Positions 40,801-54,960 are shown, counted from the first letter of the stretch. The stretch is 64,000 nt of DNA from Sardina pilchardus (GCF_963854185.1 NC_085007.1:17083548-17147547), one strand, 5' to 3'. Made by a program: numbers and translations. The notes: generated from the letters alone by a model not told the origin.

Positions 40801-43443
40801 TGATTTGTATTCGATGACCTGTATGATTTCATTGGTCAAGGTCAACAGGCAGCATGTAGGGCATTCTGTTTAAAAGCAGGAGGCATGGGTGTTTCTTTGA
40901 TGGATGATGTATGGAAGTTGCACGGTTGCAGACGGTAAAACTTCTTGACAGCAAGACTTTTGCATACAAGCCGCCAGTACATGTCTGCGCTTTCTGCCAG
41001 AGATTACACAAATCCTTGTAAACAACGTCGGCCATGCGGTTGAGAAATGGGGTGGCTTAGCTCTCAGTCTGGGATAGAAGGATGGCGAACATCGGTCTGA
41101 GGCCAAATCCGGAGACTAATTAAAATCTGTGTTTCTGACTGCATGAATGTCTCCAGAAAATCTCCTCCACAGAGATAATGCTTCGTGATAATGCAGTGCG
41201 GATCCTGGGCCAATGCATTAGCTGGATGTGAAGTGTGAAAGTGTAAGAGATACTGGTCATTGGTTTGGATGAACTCTGCTGTTAAAATGGGAAAGTACTT
41301 TTCCTTTGAATTTGCAGCTTGTAGATATCAAATGACACAAATGATTTCTTCCACCAGCTGGGTCCAAGTTGTGTGTTAATTGTGTGCTGGTGAGAAATTC
41401 ACACAGTTATTGTTACTTTTTGCACATCAATGTTTGAGACGGTACCATAACACTGTGGTCTGTTTGCTTTGGCTCAACTGCAAACACCTAAAATATGTGG
41501 GAAACACTAAAATCCATCTTGAGACACAACAGCAAGGCCAAGTCAATGTGGCAAAGATGAGGGGATGGTGTCCAGTAACACTTTAAATCTTTCTTTTCCT
41601 GTGAACATCTGTGTCTAGCATGATTCTGGTTCATCTTTACAGATTCCCTGAAACCAGATATCTTCTAAAGGGTCCCATATTATCATTCACATGAACTAGT
41701 AAATGTTTTTGAATCCATCATTGTTTCTAGCTACAGCTACATCCAACACATTTTGTGTTGCCACCCTGCACACATGGTCCAATATGGTCCTTAATGTAGC
41801 AGCAGTGTGACATTTTTCCTGTAAGATAAGCAACACAGCCTTCTCTGACACACAGACACAGACTCACACAGACAGACACAAGCACACACATCCTGCCAGT
41901 CACTGCAATTACAACCATGGTCCTGATGATGCCTAAACAGGCCGTCCACTTGACAATCAGCCAGTCCTAATCTCCCCTCTTTGCTTTCCCGGCTCAGTCT
42001 AGTCATTTCCTTGACCTATACTGGCCACTGAAGGACAGCATTCGAGGGAGGGCAGGTTTGCATCACTTGACCTCCCGCCCTCGTCTATCTCTGACCACAG
42101 GCTGTGTCATCGCATGTCCCCCCAAGGAGCCTATCTAACCGAACTCCATCGCAATCAGCTCGCCGAGGCAGGACGACGCTGGCCCACACGACAATGCGAT
42201 TATTAATACGACTTTATCTCTGCGGGCCAGAGGAGCAGAATGTTGCCATCACATCGGGAGAAGCGCCACCATTCATTCATCAGGCTCCACCACATGGAAG
42301 TCATGGGGCTAGTTTCTGTGTATTTACAAAACACACAAGACTGGCGTCTTTTCGTCTGTCCTATCTGTTGTAACAAATATGTGCACATTGAAAATATGGG
42401 ACGGGCCGGGGAGGTCCAACTGGGTTAACGCTACACAACACAAACTGTGGATATGGACAGGTATCCTCAAGGTTTACCTCGAGCAAACATCTGTACATTT
42501 GAGATCCGTTAAGAGCTCTGGATTTGGGCCAAAATCCAAACTGTTAAACTTCATAGCATTTATCTCACATTTTCAGTGATCTACTTCACAGTAGGAAGTC
42601 CACACAAGAATCATTAGTGAATTCTCTATGCATACACGCACCATAAAACAGCCACTACAAAGAAGCGTCACGCATTTAATCTCCCCCCAACAGCTTCTCC
42701 ATGTTCACTCCACTAACCCAGCTGCAGTGCATGACCGCAAGCGGTATCTGGGTAAAGGAGGCTTTCTTTTTTCCCTTTTTTTTTTTCGATCTCCTGGTGC
42801 ACGCACAAGACCCATATGTTGTTCTCAGCTCCAGTCCCAGGCTCAGCACCATTAAACTGTGACTTTCGCCGCTCCAGTGTGAAGCCCACCAAGCCCACTC
42901 CAGTCTGCTTCCCCCCCAATCTCCTGCTGACGGCGGATCTGACGGGGCTTTGATGGCTTTAACACAAGGGAATGTAAGCAATAGTCCTCAAACATCTGCT
43001 TGATCTGCCGGATAAATCCACGGCTTTAATCTCTTTCTCTCTGCACACATTCAAATGTAGGATGCAGGGTGTCTGCCATACATAGCACAGTAATCAGCTG
43101 AAGACCAAAGAAAAGTGGGCTTGTCTATGTTGAATATGGGAGGTAGTCCAGTTCAGCTGAGGGAAGGCTGTTGAGAAGAGTGATGTCTTGGACGCATGCT
43201 CTGCATTTTCAAGCAACTACGCAAAACTGAGCTTCACCATCTATTCAGGTGGCAGTTCATCAACAATGAAGCTTGGCAGCTAGATCTTTTGAGTTTCAAC
43301 TGACGTGTTGTTGTTCAAACGAGAAGGTTCCCTGCTCTAAAATTTCCTGTGATTTGAAGCTAAATTTCCACAAATCAAACTGCCATTAAAATAACCAACA
43401 ACACATCGATAAATTAAATAATTTTCAAAGGCCAACAAGGCCC
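37900..43443. other. tln1 intron 1, middle part
   Basis: This is mostly unique sequence. It includes a GC-rich patch at about 38,050-38,360, a C-run with short CA at about 39,210-39,250, a CpG-containing patch near 40,060-40,100, and A-rich runs at about 40,230-40,250. No coding exon was recognised on either strand. Confidence 0.65.
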
Positions 43444-43447
43444 TTAA

Positions 43448-44229
43448 AGGGATATTCCGCCATTTGTGGAAATACGCTCATTTTCCACCTTCCCTCGAGC
43501 AAAACAATCGATATTTACCTTGTTCCCGTTCATCCAGCCATTCTGTGAGTCTGGCGATACAACTTTTAGCTTCAGCCTAGCATAGATCATTGAATCGGAT
43601 TAGACCATTAGCTTCTCGCCTGCTAGCTTCATGTTTAAAAGTGACTAATATTTCTGGTAATTTTCCCATTTAAAACGTGTGTCCTCTCAAGTTAGAAAGT
43701 GCAATAAGACCAACTGAAAATGAACCCTGCCGTTTTTCTAGGCTGATTTGACATGGAACTACACTCTCATCTGGCGTAATAATCAAGGCAACTTGCAGCT
43801 ACTGGCACTACTACTGCTTGATGTCTATGGGGACTATTTTCAGATGCTGCGTACGATATCACTGCGCCTATGGTACGTTTGCAAGTTGCCTTGATTATTA
43901 CGCCAGATGAGAGTGTAGTTCCATGTCAAATCAGCCTAGAAAAACGCCAGGTTTCATTTTCAGTTGGTCTTATTGCACTTTCTAACTTGAGAGGAGACAC
44001 GTTTTAAATGGGAAAATTATCAGAATTCTTAGTCACTTTTAAACATCAAGCTAGCAGGCGAGAAGCTAATGGTCTAATCCGATTCAGTGATCTATGCTAG
44101 GCTGAAGCTAAAAGTTGTATCGCCAGACTCACAGAATGGCTGGATGAACGGGAACAAGGTAAATATCGATTGTTTTGCTCGAGGGGAGGTGGAAAATGAG
44201 CGTATTTCCAAAAATGGCGGAATATCCCT
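43448..44229. mobile_element. Foldback transposon with TTAA target duplication
   Basis: Two inverted arms of about 350 nt (43,448-43,797 and about 43,880-44,229) flank a spacer of roughly 80 nt. The termini are AGGGATATTCCGCCATT and its complement. TTAA lies immediately outside both ends (43,444-43,447 and 44,230-44,233). There is no coding capacity. TTAA targeting fits piggyBac or Kolobok superfamilies; the AGGG end is unlike the CCC start usual for piggyBac, so I lean to Kolobok-type. Confidence 0.88.
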
Positions 44230-44299
44230 TTAAAGCAGACCCAGATCTGTTGAATTTGCTGCAGTGAAAGTGTATAGCAAGGAAGTAAACATACACACA

Positions 44300-44305
<6 letters not shown>

Positions 44306-44372
<67 letters not shown>
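44306..44372. repeat. (CA)n microsatellite
   Basis: A CA array lies about 75 nt past the foldback element, preceded by shorter interrupted CA. Confidence 0.92.
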
Positions 44373-44374
<2 letters not shown>

Positions 44375-47300
44375 CTTCCCAAGCTTCAGCTCCCTTGTGG
44401 AATTCTGTCCCGCATTCTTTCAGAATTCCTCAGTGATTCTCCATGGACCTTTGGCCAGCGAGGTTGAGAGGGAGGGCCGGCGCGTCTCCTTCACAGGGCC
44501 GTAGGGACGACCCAGAGGAACACACTCGTCTCACACTCCCTAAAGGCTTAGGGCCAGAGGGACCTCAGTAGAGAACTTTAATTACTGTACAACTACAGAG
44601 GGAGGATGTGAGGGACCATCAAGAAAACCAGTTGCATAGTTCCTAGTTGCACAAGTTCCTATGGAACAACAACTGATGGTATGATGGATGAGCGTTAATT
44701 AAAGTAATTCAATGAATTAGAGTATAAATATATATAGCTTACATATGCATGCATAGACTATATATCATATGTTTTCATATAAAGGAAATCAAACTCTTGC
44801 ATAAGTCTGAGGCTTTGGGGTGTAGGTTTCCTTGCCAGGGAGGAGTATCCAAAAAGTTTCTTTTTGAAATGGTGGAGCCAAACTGATAGGATGCCAGCCA
44901 AGCAGCGCAGTGTTTACATTGTGGGTCTCGGGCCCCGGAGTTACAGATCTGGCATGCTTGGGTAGAGTGACCGGGCCTCTGAAGAATTCAAAGAATTACT
45001 AAAGAGTAAAACCCACCCAAGTAATTGCGCTGGGAAAAACATGTGTGCAACTTTGCCTAGAAGGTGGCTATAACCAACACTTCAATTATACATCTGTTTG
45101 ATGTTTAAAAAAGAATTTCCATTTTTGTGTTTTATGTCATATTTGACCATTATTTTTAAATGATTAATGTAGAATATTTGGCTGAGCTTTTCATTTAGCA
45201 TCACATTGTGATGTTGCCGCTAATGCGATTAGGCAGAGAAAGCCGACTGCTTTTTCTCTAGTATTAGTTATCATAAGAGCCTCGCCAAACAGACCACACT
45301 GACAGAGATTAATAATGATGGCTCCCTATGGGGAAATTGGTTCATTTCATCGCAACAAAGCCATGGTCAGCTGCAACAATGGGGCTCTTTTACCACACGC
45401 TGAGAATGGCAGTCAGAGGGAAGCGTTGCACTATAGCATGAATGGCACTGGCTATTTAGACATTAATCCAATTACACTGTGACATGTTGTCATTCTTCCT
45501 TGGTTTTCATGTGTAAAAAGAGAGCCATGGCACTAAACTAATTGAGTCCACCTTCGTAGCCCACACACAAGGGCTGTCTCCAACCTCTGTGAAGTTCATT
45601 AATAAGGTGGTTCCAAAAAACTCATGCTAACTCAATGGCCAAATGGGGAAAAAAAGGAGATAATGACTGACATAATGACACTGACAAACTACATTCACTT
45701 TTGCTTACTGTGCAGGGGGAACTATAAACTTGACTGATATAAAACACTGCTATTTTGAGGTCAGTTCTAACGATCACAGCACATTCCAAACCTTAAAATG
45801 CTGACACTAGTCCATGGCGTAGATGTGATTGGTCTGAATGTAAACCGACTGGAATTGAACCATGTCCTGAATCACAGAAAAAATAAACAAGGATCCTGAA
45901 TGAGGAGGACCCTGCAACAACATCTACTGTGACAATGAAGTTTGCGGACTCGGCAACATACCAGTTTTAACAAGAACTCTGCTCTGAGCTTGTAGGGCAG
46001 AAAAAACAAACGATCATCAGACCTGACTCTGTCTTGTTAAGACCTTGTACAGCGTCTTTCACAAAAAAAGTGTCGGCTCCGTGACAGTAAGAGGCAGCAG
46101 TCTTGTGCTGACAGGGCTGCTGTTGCAGAGGTGGTGTAACACTACAGTGCTCAAATCCTGAGGGCAAATGCCAGCAATATATAAAGGGGAAGAGCCTAAC
46201 TGAGGATAATTTACTGTCCCCCATCTTTCCGCTCACACTGATACCTGCTATTTGCAGTACTTCTTTGAGGAAGTATCTGCTTGATACCAGCGAGGACAGA
46301 AAAGTGCAAAGCAATTGAGGGCTGCATGAATAATGGCAGGATATACATGCCACAACAGATGGACAGAGCGGGAAGAGAGAGACAGACTGGGAGAGAGAGA
46401 TTAGAAGAGACCAGAAGAATGAGAGAGGAGGGGGAGAAAAGGATCCCTGACTGTTTGTTCATACCCGTCTCAAAGGAGGAAGTGGAGAGTTCCGACATTT
46501 TCACATCATCAAAACAGCTTTCAAAATTACAGCCTCGAGCTCTGTGCTAACGCTTGACGAGCAGCTGCTTCTTCACAGGCCAAATACCTCAAATTAAAGC
46601 GTGCTCAATTATCGTCGGTGACACCACCAGTAAATGTGTGTTGCTTGCTATTGCTCAATGTGGGTCAAGGGCAAGAACAAGAATTACCATTGGCTCACAC
46701 AGAAAATCTATTCAAAGCTGGACTGTGTATAAACAGAATGGCATTTTAGTGACAGCCGAAACAAGTCAGGGTAAAAGCAAAACCTGCGCTTCAATTAAGC
46801 TGAAAAAGAGCCATCAAAAAAAACAACCCTATCGGAGCTCTTCCCATTATAAACAATTCCAGGGGAGTATTTCAAAGTGAACATATCTGTTGTTGCAGTC
46901 CTTCAGTTCCTCAGAACACTGCTTGCAAACAAAATTGCTTATCTTAGACTGGGCCATAATATTTCACTTTCACTCAAAACGTTTTTGGAATTCATCTCTC
47001 TTGAAACAAGGACAGCTCCTTGTAAGGCAAAATAAGTTTGGTGAGGGAAACGGCTCAAACACTGACTGGTGTATTGGTACCAGAGAGGGTTGAGCGGATG
47101 GGATCTTTGTAGAATGGTCTTGGTACTGTACAGTATGTACTACGAGCTTCATCACGCCAGTCCTTGACAAGTTACTACCATATTAAGAACAGTACTAAAC
47201 TGACATTTACTATGAGTAAGACAGCAGTGAGTCAGAGGACTATGACTAGAAGGGCGGTATTTACAAAGACTATAACTTGAGTTGTTCTTCAAGACTTTGC

Positions 47301-48812
47301 AGTAATATCCAACTCATTCTTTCCAAATACTGTGGTGACCAGCTCATGTTTTTCCCTTTTAAACGCTAAACTGAACTACTAGAATTGCTACAAATATTGG
47401 GTTTGGCCAGCAACTCTGTTCATACTTGGGTCTCAAATGTTTCAGGGGGGCAGTGCTTAGACTGACTCAGTGAGGCTCGATTCCAACTGTAGCAATGACA
47501 CAACTGCCCAGCAATGCCAGAAATCCTACATGGAGCATAAGCTCCTGGCCAAACACAGGCGAGGAATGCCTTTTGTGTATCTTTGGTAGTGTTGCTTCGT
47601 GTAAACCATCACTTGGGAGAGATGAGGTAGGACGGTGGCTGACGCTCTCGGGGGATATGTGAAGAGGCAAGGATGGCACAAACCACGGGAAAAGCATTAG
47701 CATATAGTGAAGGAGGTGGCGAGGGAGTTCAAGGCCATAACTCTGTTACTAGTGGGAAAACTGTCTGCTTATTGCTTTGGAGAATTTCATTTATATCAAA
47801 TAAAAAAGTCTCTTTCCTGCCACCACAACTTCTATGTTTATGCTTATGGTATTGGTATAGTATATGTCTTACTCTTATTACACTGGAAACTATTCAATTT
47901 CTGAAAAATCCAATCCAATCCAATCTATGAAACCTTCATCATGGCATTTACAGCAAAGGCTACAATTTTGAACTGAATGAGAGGAAAATGCTGATTTAGT
48001 TAGGCATGTTCTCCACACTTCCCCATATTGGAGCTTGAAATAAAAAGTACAGACTACAGAGTGCAGACAACGCTCCTGAAAATAAACGTCCAACTACTGT
48101 GCTCTATGTTAACACACACACACACAAACAAACAGACACACACACACCCATCCTGTTCATATATAAAATATCAAACATGCTTCCACTCACTGATGTGAAT
48201 CACATTAGATCCCTCTACAACAGCAGGTCCGGTTGTAGTATCACACGGATGATCTAAAGCCAACTGACCTTGATTAGCTTTTACACATTTTGAGCCTATT
48301 ACATGGCAAGGGAATCCGTCCGCACTCCCAAAACAAATGATTTCTTGCGCCACAGTAATAACATTGGCGTGGCGCTTTGACCAAATATGGCTGGCTTGCA
48401 AACACGCTGCGAAGAGAGGGCGGCCTGCCTGCTTGCTGCACCTTGAGACAAACCACACGTCCAGATCTCCTAAATGGGAATGCGGCTGGGCCAGGACATG
48501 CACGGTGCTCGCATAAATCCAACTGCTGCTCCAGGGGCCTCCAGACTTTCAGCTCAAACCCCTTCTACCATACTAGGGCGAGAGAGTGCGTGATATGAGA
48601 GCACACAGACGGCAAATGCTGGCGATGTGGTCCTGGCAAACAGCAAGATAAATAGACGATTGATTGATGGTTTGTATCGAAATTAATCTGCTCGGATTCA
48701 GAATGATGCATGTGTTGCAACCTGACCTCTGATTATCAATACTGATTGCAAACAGACACAGTCGTGGCAGTTTTCTTTTATGGAGAAAGAGAACAGAGGT
48801 CTACTGAGATAC
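44373..48812. other. tln1 intron 1 between the two foldback elements
   Basis: This is unique A/T-moderate sequence with few simple repeats: a GA-rich patch at about 46,374-46,440, a (CAATC)n trace at 47,910-47,930, and short CA at about 48,112-48,150. The block at 45,160-45,560 is free of simple repeats and rich in ATTA-type motifs. No coding exon was recognised. Confidence 0.65.
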
Positions 48813-48816
48813 TTAA

Positions 48817-49070
48817 AGGGACACTTCACCGATTAGCATTAAGCTTTGTATCTTTAGAAAACCAGTCAAGTTTTTGAATGGTCGTGCATCATTCCCTCAG
48901 TTTGCCTTGAGATGGGAGAAATACGGACTTCAATGAAACCCATGAATAGGACTTCCTGCTTTCAATGATGTAAAATTATGTTTTTTACATCATTGAAAGC
49001 AGGAAGTCCAACATTGGAATCCGTATTTCTCCCATCTCAAGGCAAACTGAGGGAATGATGAAGTGTCCCT
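48817..49070. mobile_element. Second foldback element with TTAA target duplication
   Basis: The element is bounded by TTAA at 48,813-48,816 and 49,071-49,074, with termini AGGGACACTTCA and TGAAGTGTCCCT. Long inverted arms are centred on TTTTACATCATTGAAAGC, near 48,978. The left arm carries about 57 nt (starting CCGATTAGCATTAAGC) that are missing from the right arm. There is no coding capacity. Confidence 0.85.
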
Positions 49071-49074
49071 TTAA

Positions 49075-52000
49075 AGTCTGCTGTTGTGCACGAGATGCTC
49101 CTTATAGTTTCTCACCATTGTTGAGGTCAGAGACACACCCAGTGACCTCTCTTAAGGGGCACCCATAACGCCGGTCCAGAGAAAACATCCTGTGGCGGTT
49201 TCTGTCCTTCTCTTTTCGCTCTTCCCTTCTGTTTCTGTGTCTTTCTTTTTTCCTCTCTTCATACATCCAAAAACACTTTACGTCCAGGCCCACTGTGTAC
49301 TTACCGTGTAAAAATACATGTGGGACGCCACCGCTACTTAGGACACGGTGAAACCTATCCCCGTAGCCTACATATCCTCAACAGTTAACGTTCTGGCCAT
49401 ATATAGTTTAATAACACACTTTGCCCAAACATATACAAAAAAAGGTCTGATAAGGTTGGCGTACGGATGAAAGACAGGGTGCTGCTGAGTCATCAACTGA
49501 AACATGTGAGGAATGAAAGTGTCTAAATTAGGATCGAGCTTTTTCAATGACTGTCTGAATGAACTGTGACGGAGGCACCGATGATGAAAGAAGTTTATAT
49601 TTTTATAACTGATGAGCCAAGCAGAACTTTCTGTTAGTCATCCATCCATTTCCCTTCATCCATCCATGCATCCATCCATCCATCCACCATGGCTTGCAGT
49701 CCTGTGCTCTTTGGACTGTTGAGAGACTGAAAATCACCCTGTAAAACTTCATACTATATAAACAAACATAAACAAACATAACACACACACACACACATTC
49801 AAAGACTCACTCACGCTGACATTACCACAATGTCTCTGGCACACAAGATAGTGCCCTGATTAGCCTGACTATATCAGTCCTGCAGTGCTGTGGGGAGGAA
49901 CAATACGATCAGCTGTTTCCAGTCAAGTGAGACAACAGTGTTGTAATAATGCTGCATTGTAGATCATGGAAAACAGGATCATGTGCTCGAAGCTCACATC
50001 AAATGATAAGGCCAACCGACTGACTGGAAAATGAGATGGCTTTCACATGCTCGGTGCTTTCATGTAGGCGATACATGTGATGGAGCAGAAAAAAAAAAAA
50101 GATGAATTCCGCTGGTGCAAAAACGCAGGGGGAAACGAAGCCATAATGACCTCAGTTGAGAAATACGAGAGAACAATTTTGGAAGAAAAAAACAAAAAAA
50201 CACATGAAATGTATCACTTGTGGTAATATGTGTGGTCCCAGGTTAATGTAAAAATGGCCACTAGCGATCACAGTGGAACGGCAGGGAGGTGGCTGGGACA
50301 CTGTGTTACTGTGACAACAGAACATCCGCAGAAAGGGAACCATGCAGGTCAGGAGTCGGTGAGAAAGCAATCAGTTTCCAGTTTCAAAAAAAGCCCATCC
50401 TCTAGACATTACACACAACATCCTCTTTCCTTGCTGTCTTTCAGTTCGGCCTCCAAGACTTTGGCTTCTTCTAGCATTAAAAAAGCTTTGCGTGATTGCA
50501 ATGAAAGATCCAGCTCTGTTAAGTTTTTTTGGCAGCCTCTAGCCAAAGAGACAACCTCAAATGAGTTAGTGCTAGCAGTTACTCAAAGCGCTCGTTTCCA
50601 GCACCTGAAATGCTAAAAGAATTTTCAAAAACAACAAAGGCTCGGATTGTAAGAAATCACATTTGGGAAATATCCTTTTCTTCCCGTTTCGTTCCTTAGG
50701 CGCGTCTTTTGTTTTTCATGAAAACATCAACGTGCGAAACCTGCAGTACGACTAGTCTCAACTGGCAGACCCATCGGGAAAGGTCAACTTCAAAAAGTAA
50801 AAGTGCAAAATATTATGACTGGCATTAGCTCCCAGCTGCTGGAAGTACTTCAAAGGCCAGAGTCATGTCTCCAATCCTAACGGCCTTTCCATGGGAAGGG
50901 GCGGCCTAAAACCTTTAGAGCAAACACAGGTAGACCATCAGGCCATTAGCATTAGAGTGTGTGTGTGTGTGTGTGTGTGTCTAGAGGAGAGAGGGAGAGG
51001 AAAGGAGAGGCCGGGGATCAGACTACATGATATTTTGACCTTTCACGATGGACAGTATGTCAGATGTCAGATTAGCCAATCGTAGTGCCATAAATTCATG
51101 CCATGTCTTGGTTGGGACACTGGCCACCAATCATCATTCATGCCCCAGCATGCCATGGGGACAGGAGGAAGATCAAGAATTTGTTTGATGCTGGCTGTCT
51201 TGAGTGCTGAAAGATTGTGAACCCTTTCCTGGGTGTCACAAGGACGACAGTATGGGTCATCTACCCTTCAGAGAGAACTTGAGGTCACAAATGTATTACG
51301 TCAAAAAAATCCATCACCTTTCCTCTCTGTGATTGTTCCACCTGACAGCCACATCAACATCCCTCTGTCTCTTATGTTTACATTATGTACACATCACATT
51401 TCTACAGGACAATGTCAAGGAACACAATTTAGGAGCTGCCAAACTAGTCAGGAAAGAACAAAAGAATTATAACGTGCATGACTTTTCATGTGCTGTGATG
51501 TCTCCTCATGAGCACTGCATCAATTATGTCACACTACAAAGGCCAGTGAATCCTGACTTCCCCGACCTCAACCCCTCCTCTCTACCACCACCACCACCAG
51601 TGAGGGCAGTAAATCACCAGGGTCTCCTGCCCTTTACCTCTCGTCTCGTAAGGAGTCGGTCGGGTCCTGCAGCAGCAGCAGCAGCAGCACCCAGACTCGC
51701 TCGCAGACAAAGGAGGCCTTCATTCACCTCCCAGCCCACTACAATACAACACAGTGTGCCATCAATGGCAACCTTGTTGCACCAGACGGGGGCGACTGAA
51801 GAAGGAGGGTAGTATGGGGTGGGGGATATGGGGGGGGGAGGGGGGCGAAGGCTGGTGCACTTCTGTTTGCCAGCTTGACTGGGCACCATCATAAAAGCGC
51901 AGTAGTGTCTCTCAGTAGTTACTCCTTGTAGCCAAGTCAAGGGCAAAGTCTTTCACGCCAAGTGCCTTCACACCACAGTAAATCCATATCAGCTTGTACT

Positions 52001-54725
52001 CACACACCCATAACAAAACATTATGCTACACTGAATTTTTTGCATATCTCATAAGTTGTCTGTGCAGACCACACACACACACAGACACACACACACACAC
52101 ACTTTAGTGGGTGGGGCTATAGTAATTCTGCAGCTGTAGTGAAGTAATTGCCAAATTATTAGTTCAGTAATAAAGTAGAGAGGTAAAACATTAGTACGGT
52201 TTGTCTAATAGCATCAATGATGATGCTTTGGCATGAATGTTTTCGCTACAAATGTAATTCAACACTAACAAAACTGGCAATTAGTGGTATGTTTTGGTTG
52301 TTGATATTGTTGTTTTGTTGTTTTTCTATGATGCTGGGCATTGTGTGGTACATGTCTGCAGGGGGAAGAGATATTATTGGAAGTGTACTCTCCCAGCAGT
52401 AATGACTAATGACATATGGGGCATCAGCAATAATCAATACAGCACTAAATATATGACATGCTATATCACAAGATAGAAACGGACCAGAATGATGCACACA
52501 CATAAAACACAGAAGATAGAACATCGCGAAGATAGCCTACACTGTTATGTAATCTCTTATCAAAAGTATGAGGCGCTCTACAAGTCAGCTGGTAAGAGAA
52601 AAATGCAATTCCCTGCATCTACTTGACCCTACAATAGCAACGAACAGGAAAGCACCAAATACCAAATAATGTTTACCTGTTAGCATCGCCCCTTTCCACA
52701 ATAGCAGGTCGATAGAGCACTGCCCACCAGGACTAGACTTGCATTTCATGGCAATGACTCGTGCTGAGCCTTGGCAAAGTCTATGACAACTGAGCAGTGA
52801 ACAGTCTGCACAGATGTGATTTCCAATGCAGAGAAGACATAATTGAACTGAATAGTCTTCCAAGCGCCCTCGAAAAAAGCCCTCAGGCGGGATGAGACCC
52901 AAAAACACTGCCATAAGTGACCTCCAACACGGCAATGTATGTGGGTTTGTGGTGGTGTGTGTGTATGTGTGTGTGTGCATGTGTATGTAATTGCTGTGTC
53001 ATGAAATGTGTTGAATGACAGTACAAACAGAAAGCAATGTACCTTAATCATAGAATTTGCAACCGTATCCTATTACCTATTCAGGCAGTGTGTGTTTTAT
53101 TCAGGTAATAGATGTGTGTTAAGAAGACGCTTGTCACATGCGAACATAGTGTCACCACTCACAACAAAAGAGAATACAAAGAATGTAATTCAATTTGAAC
53201 TAAAAACCAAATATTTACATTGACATCTATTCATTTAGCAGACACTGTTGTCCAAAAGTGACTTACATATGTCAGCTATATTACAAGGGATTACATTGTC
53301 CCCCAAAGCAACTTTCTCTTAAGAGCCCTGCAGGGCACACTGTGGAAGCGCACCTTTCAGGCTACTGCAGCTAGCCCAGGTCCTTAACCACTACACAGCC
53401 TATCACCCCCAAATATATGTAAGTTAATGCAATATTCAACACACCTCAGGTAACTCCTAAGTCTAAAGGAAACAATAAAACAGACCTCAGACCAGCATTT
53501 TGTTGGCTACTTTGTTAAAGCGAGCACTGATTAGGCTATGCAAAGTCACTGTTCTGTAGTGTTTAATGAGTAACTGGTACCTGACCCAGAAATACATATT
53601 GCCCGCGGCGACAAAACACAACTTATCGCTTCTTAATGCCTCGGAGAGGGATGTGCACCACACCCCGGGCCATGCTAGTGTTGCAATTCACACCCTGAGG
53701 GCCCGTTTCTCTGGCATAACATGTTGGCCAACTGGAGGTGACCACACAATGTAAAGAAGCATTTAGTACAACAGTTATAGGACAGATGGGTTGTGGTAGA
53801 ACGAATAAAAAGTATGATCTCTAAGCATGGACTTGCATGGTTTAAACTGAGATGGGCCTTTAATGGGCATTTCCAAAAAAATATGCAAATCATATTACTC
53901 TATATGTGACAAAAACACAGAAACAAAGTCAAAACCTGTGACGCCAGGATTAAAAGTTTCTCTTTATATGGTTACAATTGTGGCAGCTCTTGTTATACAG
54001 ACCTTCTGTTGCTGTTGAGTAAAGGAAGTACTAGGCTAAACATGTTCGATTTACATACAGAAATAGACGGTTGAGTTAAGTTGATAACGATTCTCCTCCC
54101 TACCCGTAACTTCACGATAAATCTCGGACATGTAGTTCAACCACAAACACACCTAGGCTACTGGCTAAATTGGAAGAGAATCGTAAAGAATTCACCTAAA
54201 ACTTTTCAGAGGAAGTTGAGACACTCACATTGCTCACGTAGTCGCACTGAACTATGCTACGTTTTCTCTGACGCAGAGCCTACCCAAGACCTCACGAAAT
54301 TGTAGGCCATGCTGTAGTTTTCAGCATAAAATACTGACACCGTCAACAGCTTCAGCAAAGCAAACTATCCAACCACGTTAAATAAATCGTAGGTTACTTC
54401 TAATTATAACAAGTTTTTACAGAAATATGCGATTTACTGTCATTATCAGGCAGGATTTACTATGTGGAAAAAGTTGACTAGATGAGGAACTCCGCTTTCC
54501 AAGACAGCAGACTCCAGATGCTACTTCGCCCACAGCAGTTCCTCAAACAAGTAACGTTGCATCCACATACATTTAACATATTTAACCTATTTCACGTTTT
54601 CCCCCCCTAAAGTTAGAACGGCAGAGTCAGAGTCAATGCCTCGGGCAGAACGCCCTTACCAGCAAAGTTTTCTTATGAGGGGTAGCCTACGACTGAGTGC
54701 GCAAACAAATGAACATTTTGCTTAC
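49075..54725. other. tln1 intron 1, 5' part
   Basis: This stretch contains (CATC)n at about 49,640-49,690, (TG)n at 50,957-50,979, a (CAG)7-type run at about 51,667-51,691, short CA at 52,072-52,102, and the dispersed repeat at 53,229-53,410. The rest is unique. I see no supported coding exon. Confidence 0.65.
53229..53410. repeat. Dispersed teleost repeat (TTTAGCAGACACT-type)
   Basis: The sequence begins ATTCATTTAGCAGACACTGT and ends near CCTTAACCACTACACAGCC. This matches the layout of a short repeat I know to be widespread in fish genomes. The class is not assigned. Confidence 0.5.
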
Positions 54726-54960
54726 CTCGTCCGTCCTCTACCTACAGTTCCTAGCCGTTTTCGGAGAACAGTTTTCGGAGATTACAATCCCTTTCCCCCA
54801 GCTGAAAATTAGGTTCCGAATGGCTGGTAAATGTCAAATTCTGACTTCTTTGCTCCCTCCCTGCTCCGGTCCTCCGAGGCGGCGTTGAAACTCCACCCTT
54901 CCGAGTCCGAGCCCACTGAACTATGATGCGGCGCGGGGCGTTGGGAGGGGGGAATGTAGA
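54726..54960 (-). other. tln1: Candidate tln1 non-coding exon 1
   Basis: This GC-rich block has several CpGs. Read on the minus strand, it ends in a strong donor (GACGAG|GTAAGC, boundary at 54,726). It has no long open frame and lies upstream of the coding exons on the same strand, as the non-coding first exon of vertebrate talin-1 does. Splicing to the acceptor at about 28,087 would create a 26.6-kb intron 1. The upper boundary (transcription start) is a guess. The assignment is inference from position, composition and the donor; other first exons within intron 1 are possible. Confidence 0.5.

Noticed and set aside
51333..51812. Plus-strand open frame with an alanine run
   Set aside because: The Ala run is a translated CAG-type repeat, and the rest has no recognisable similarity.
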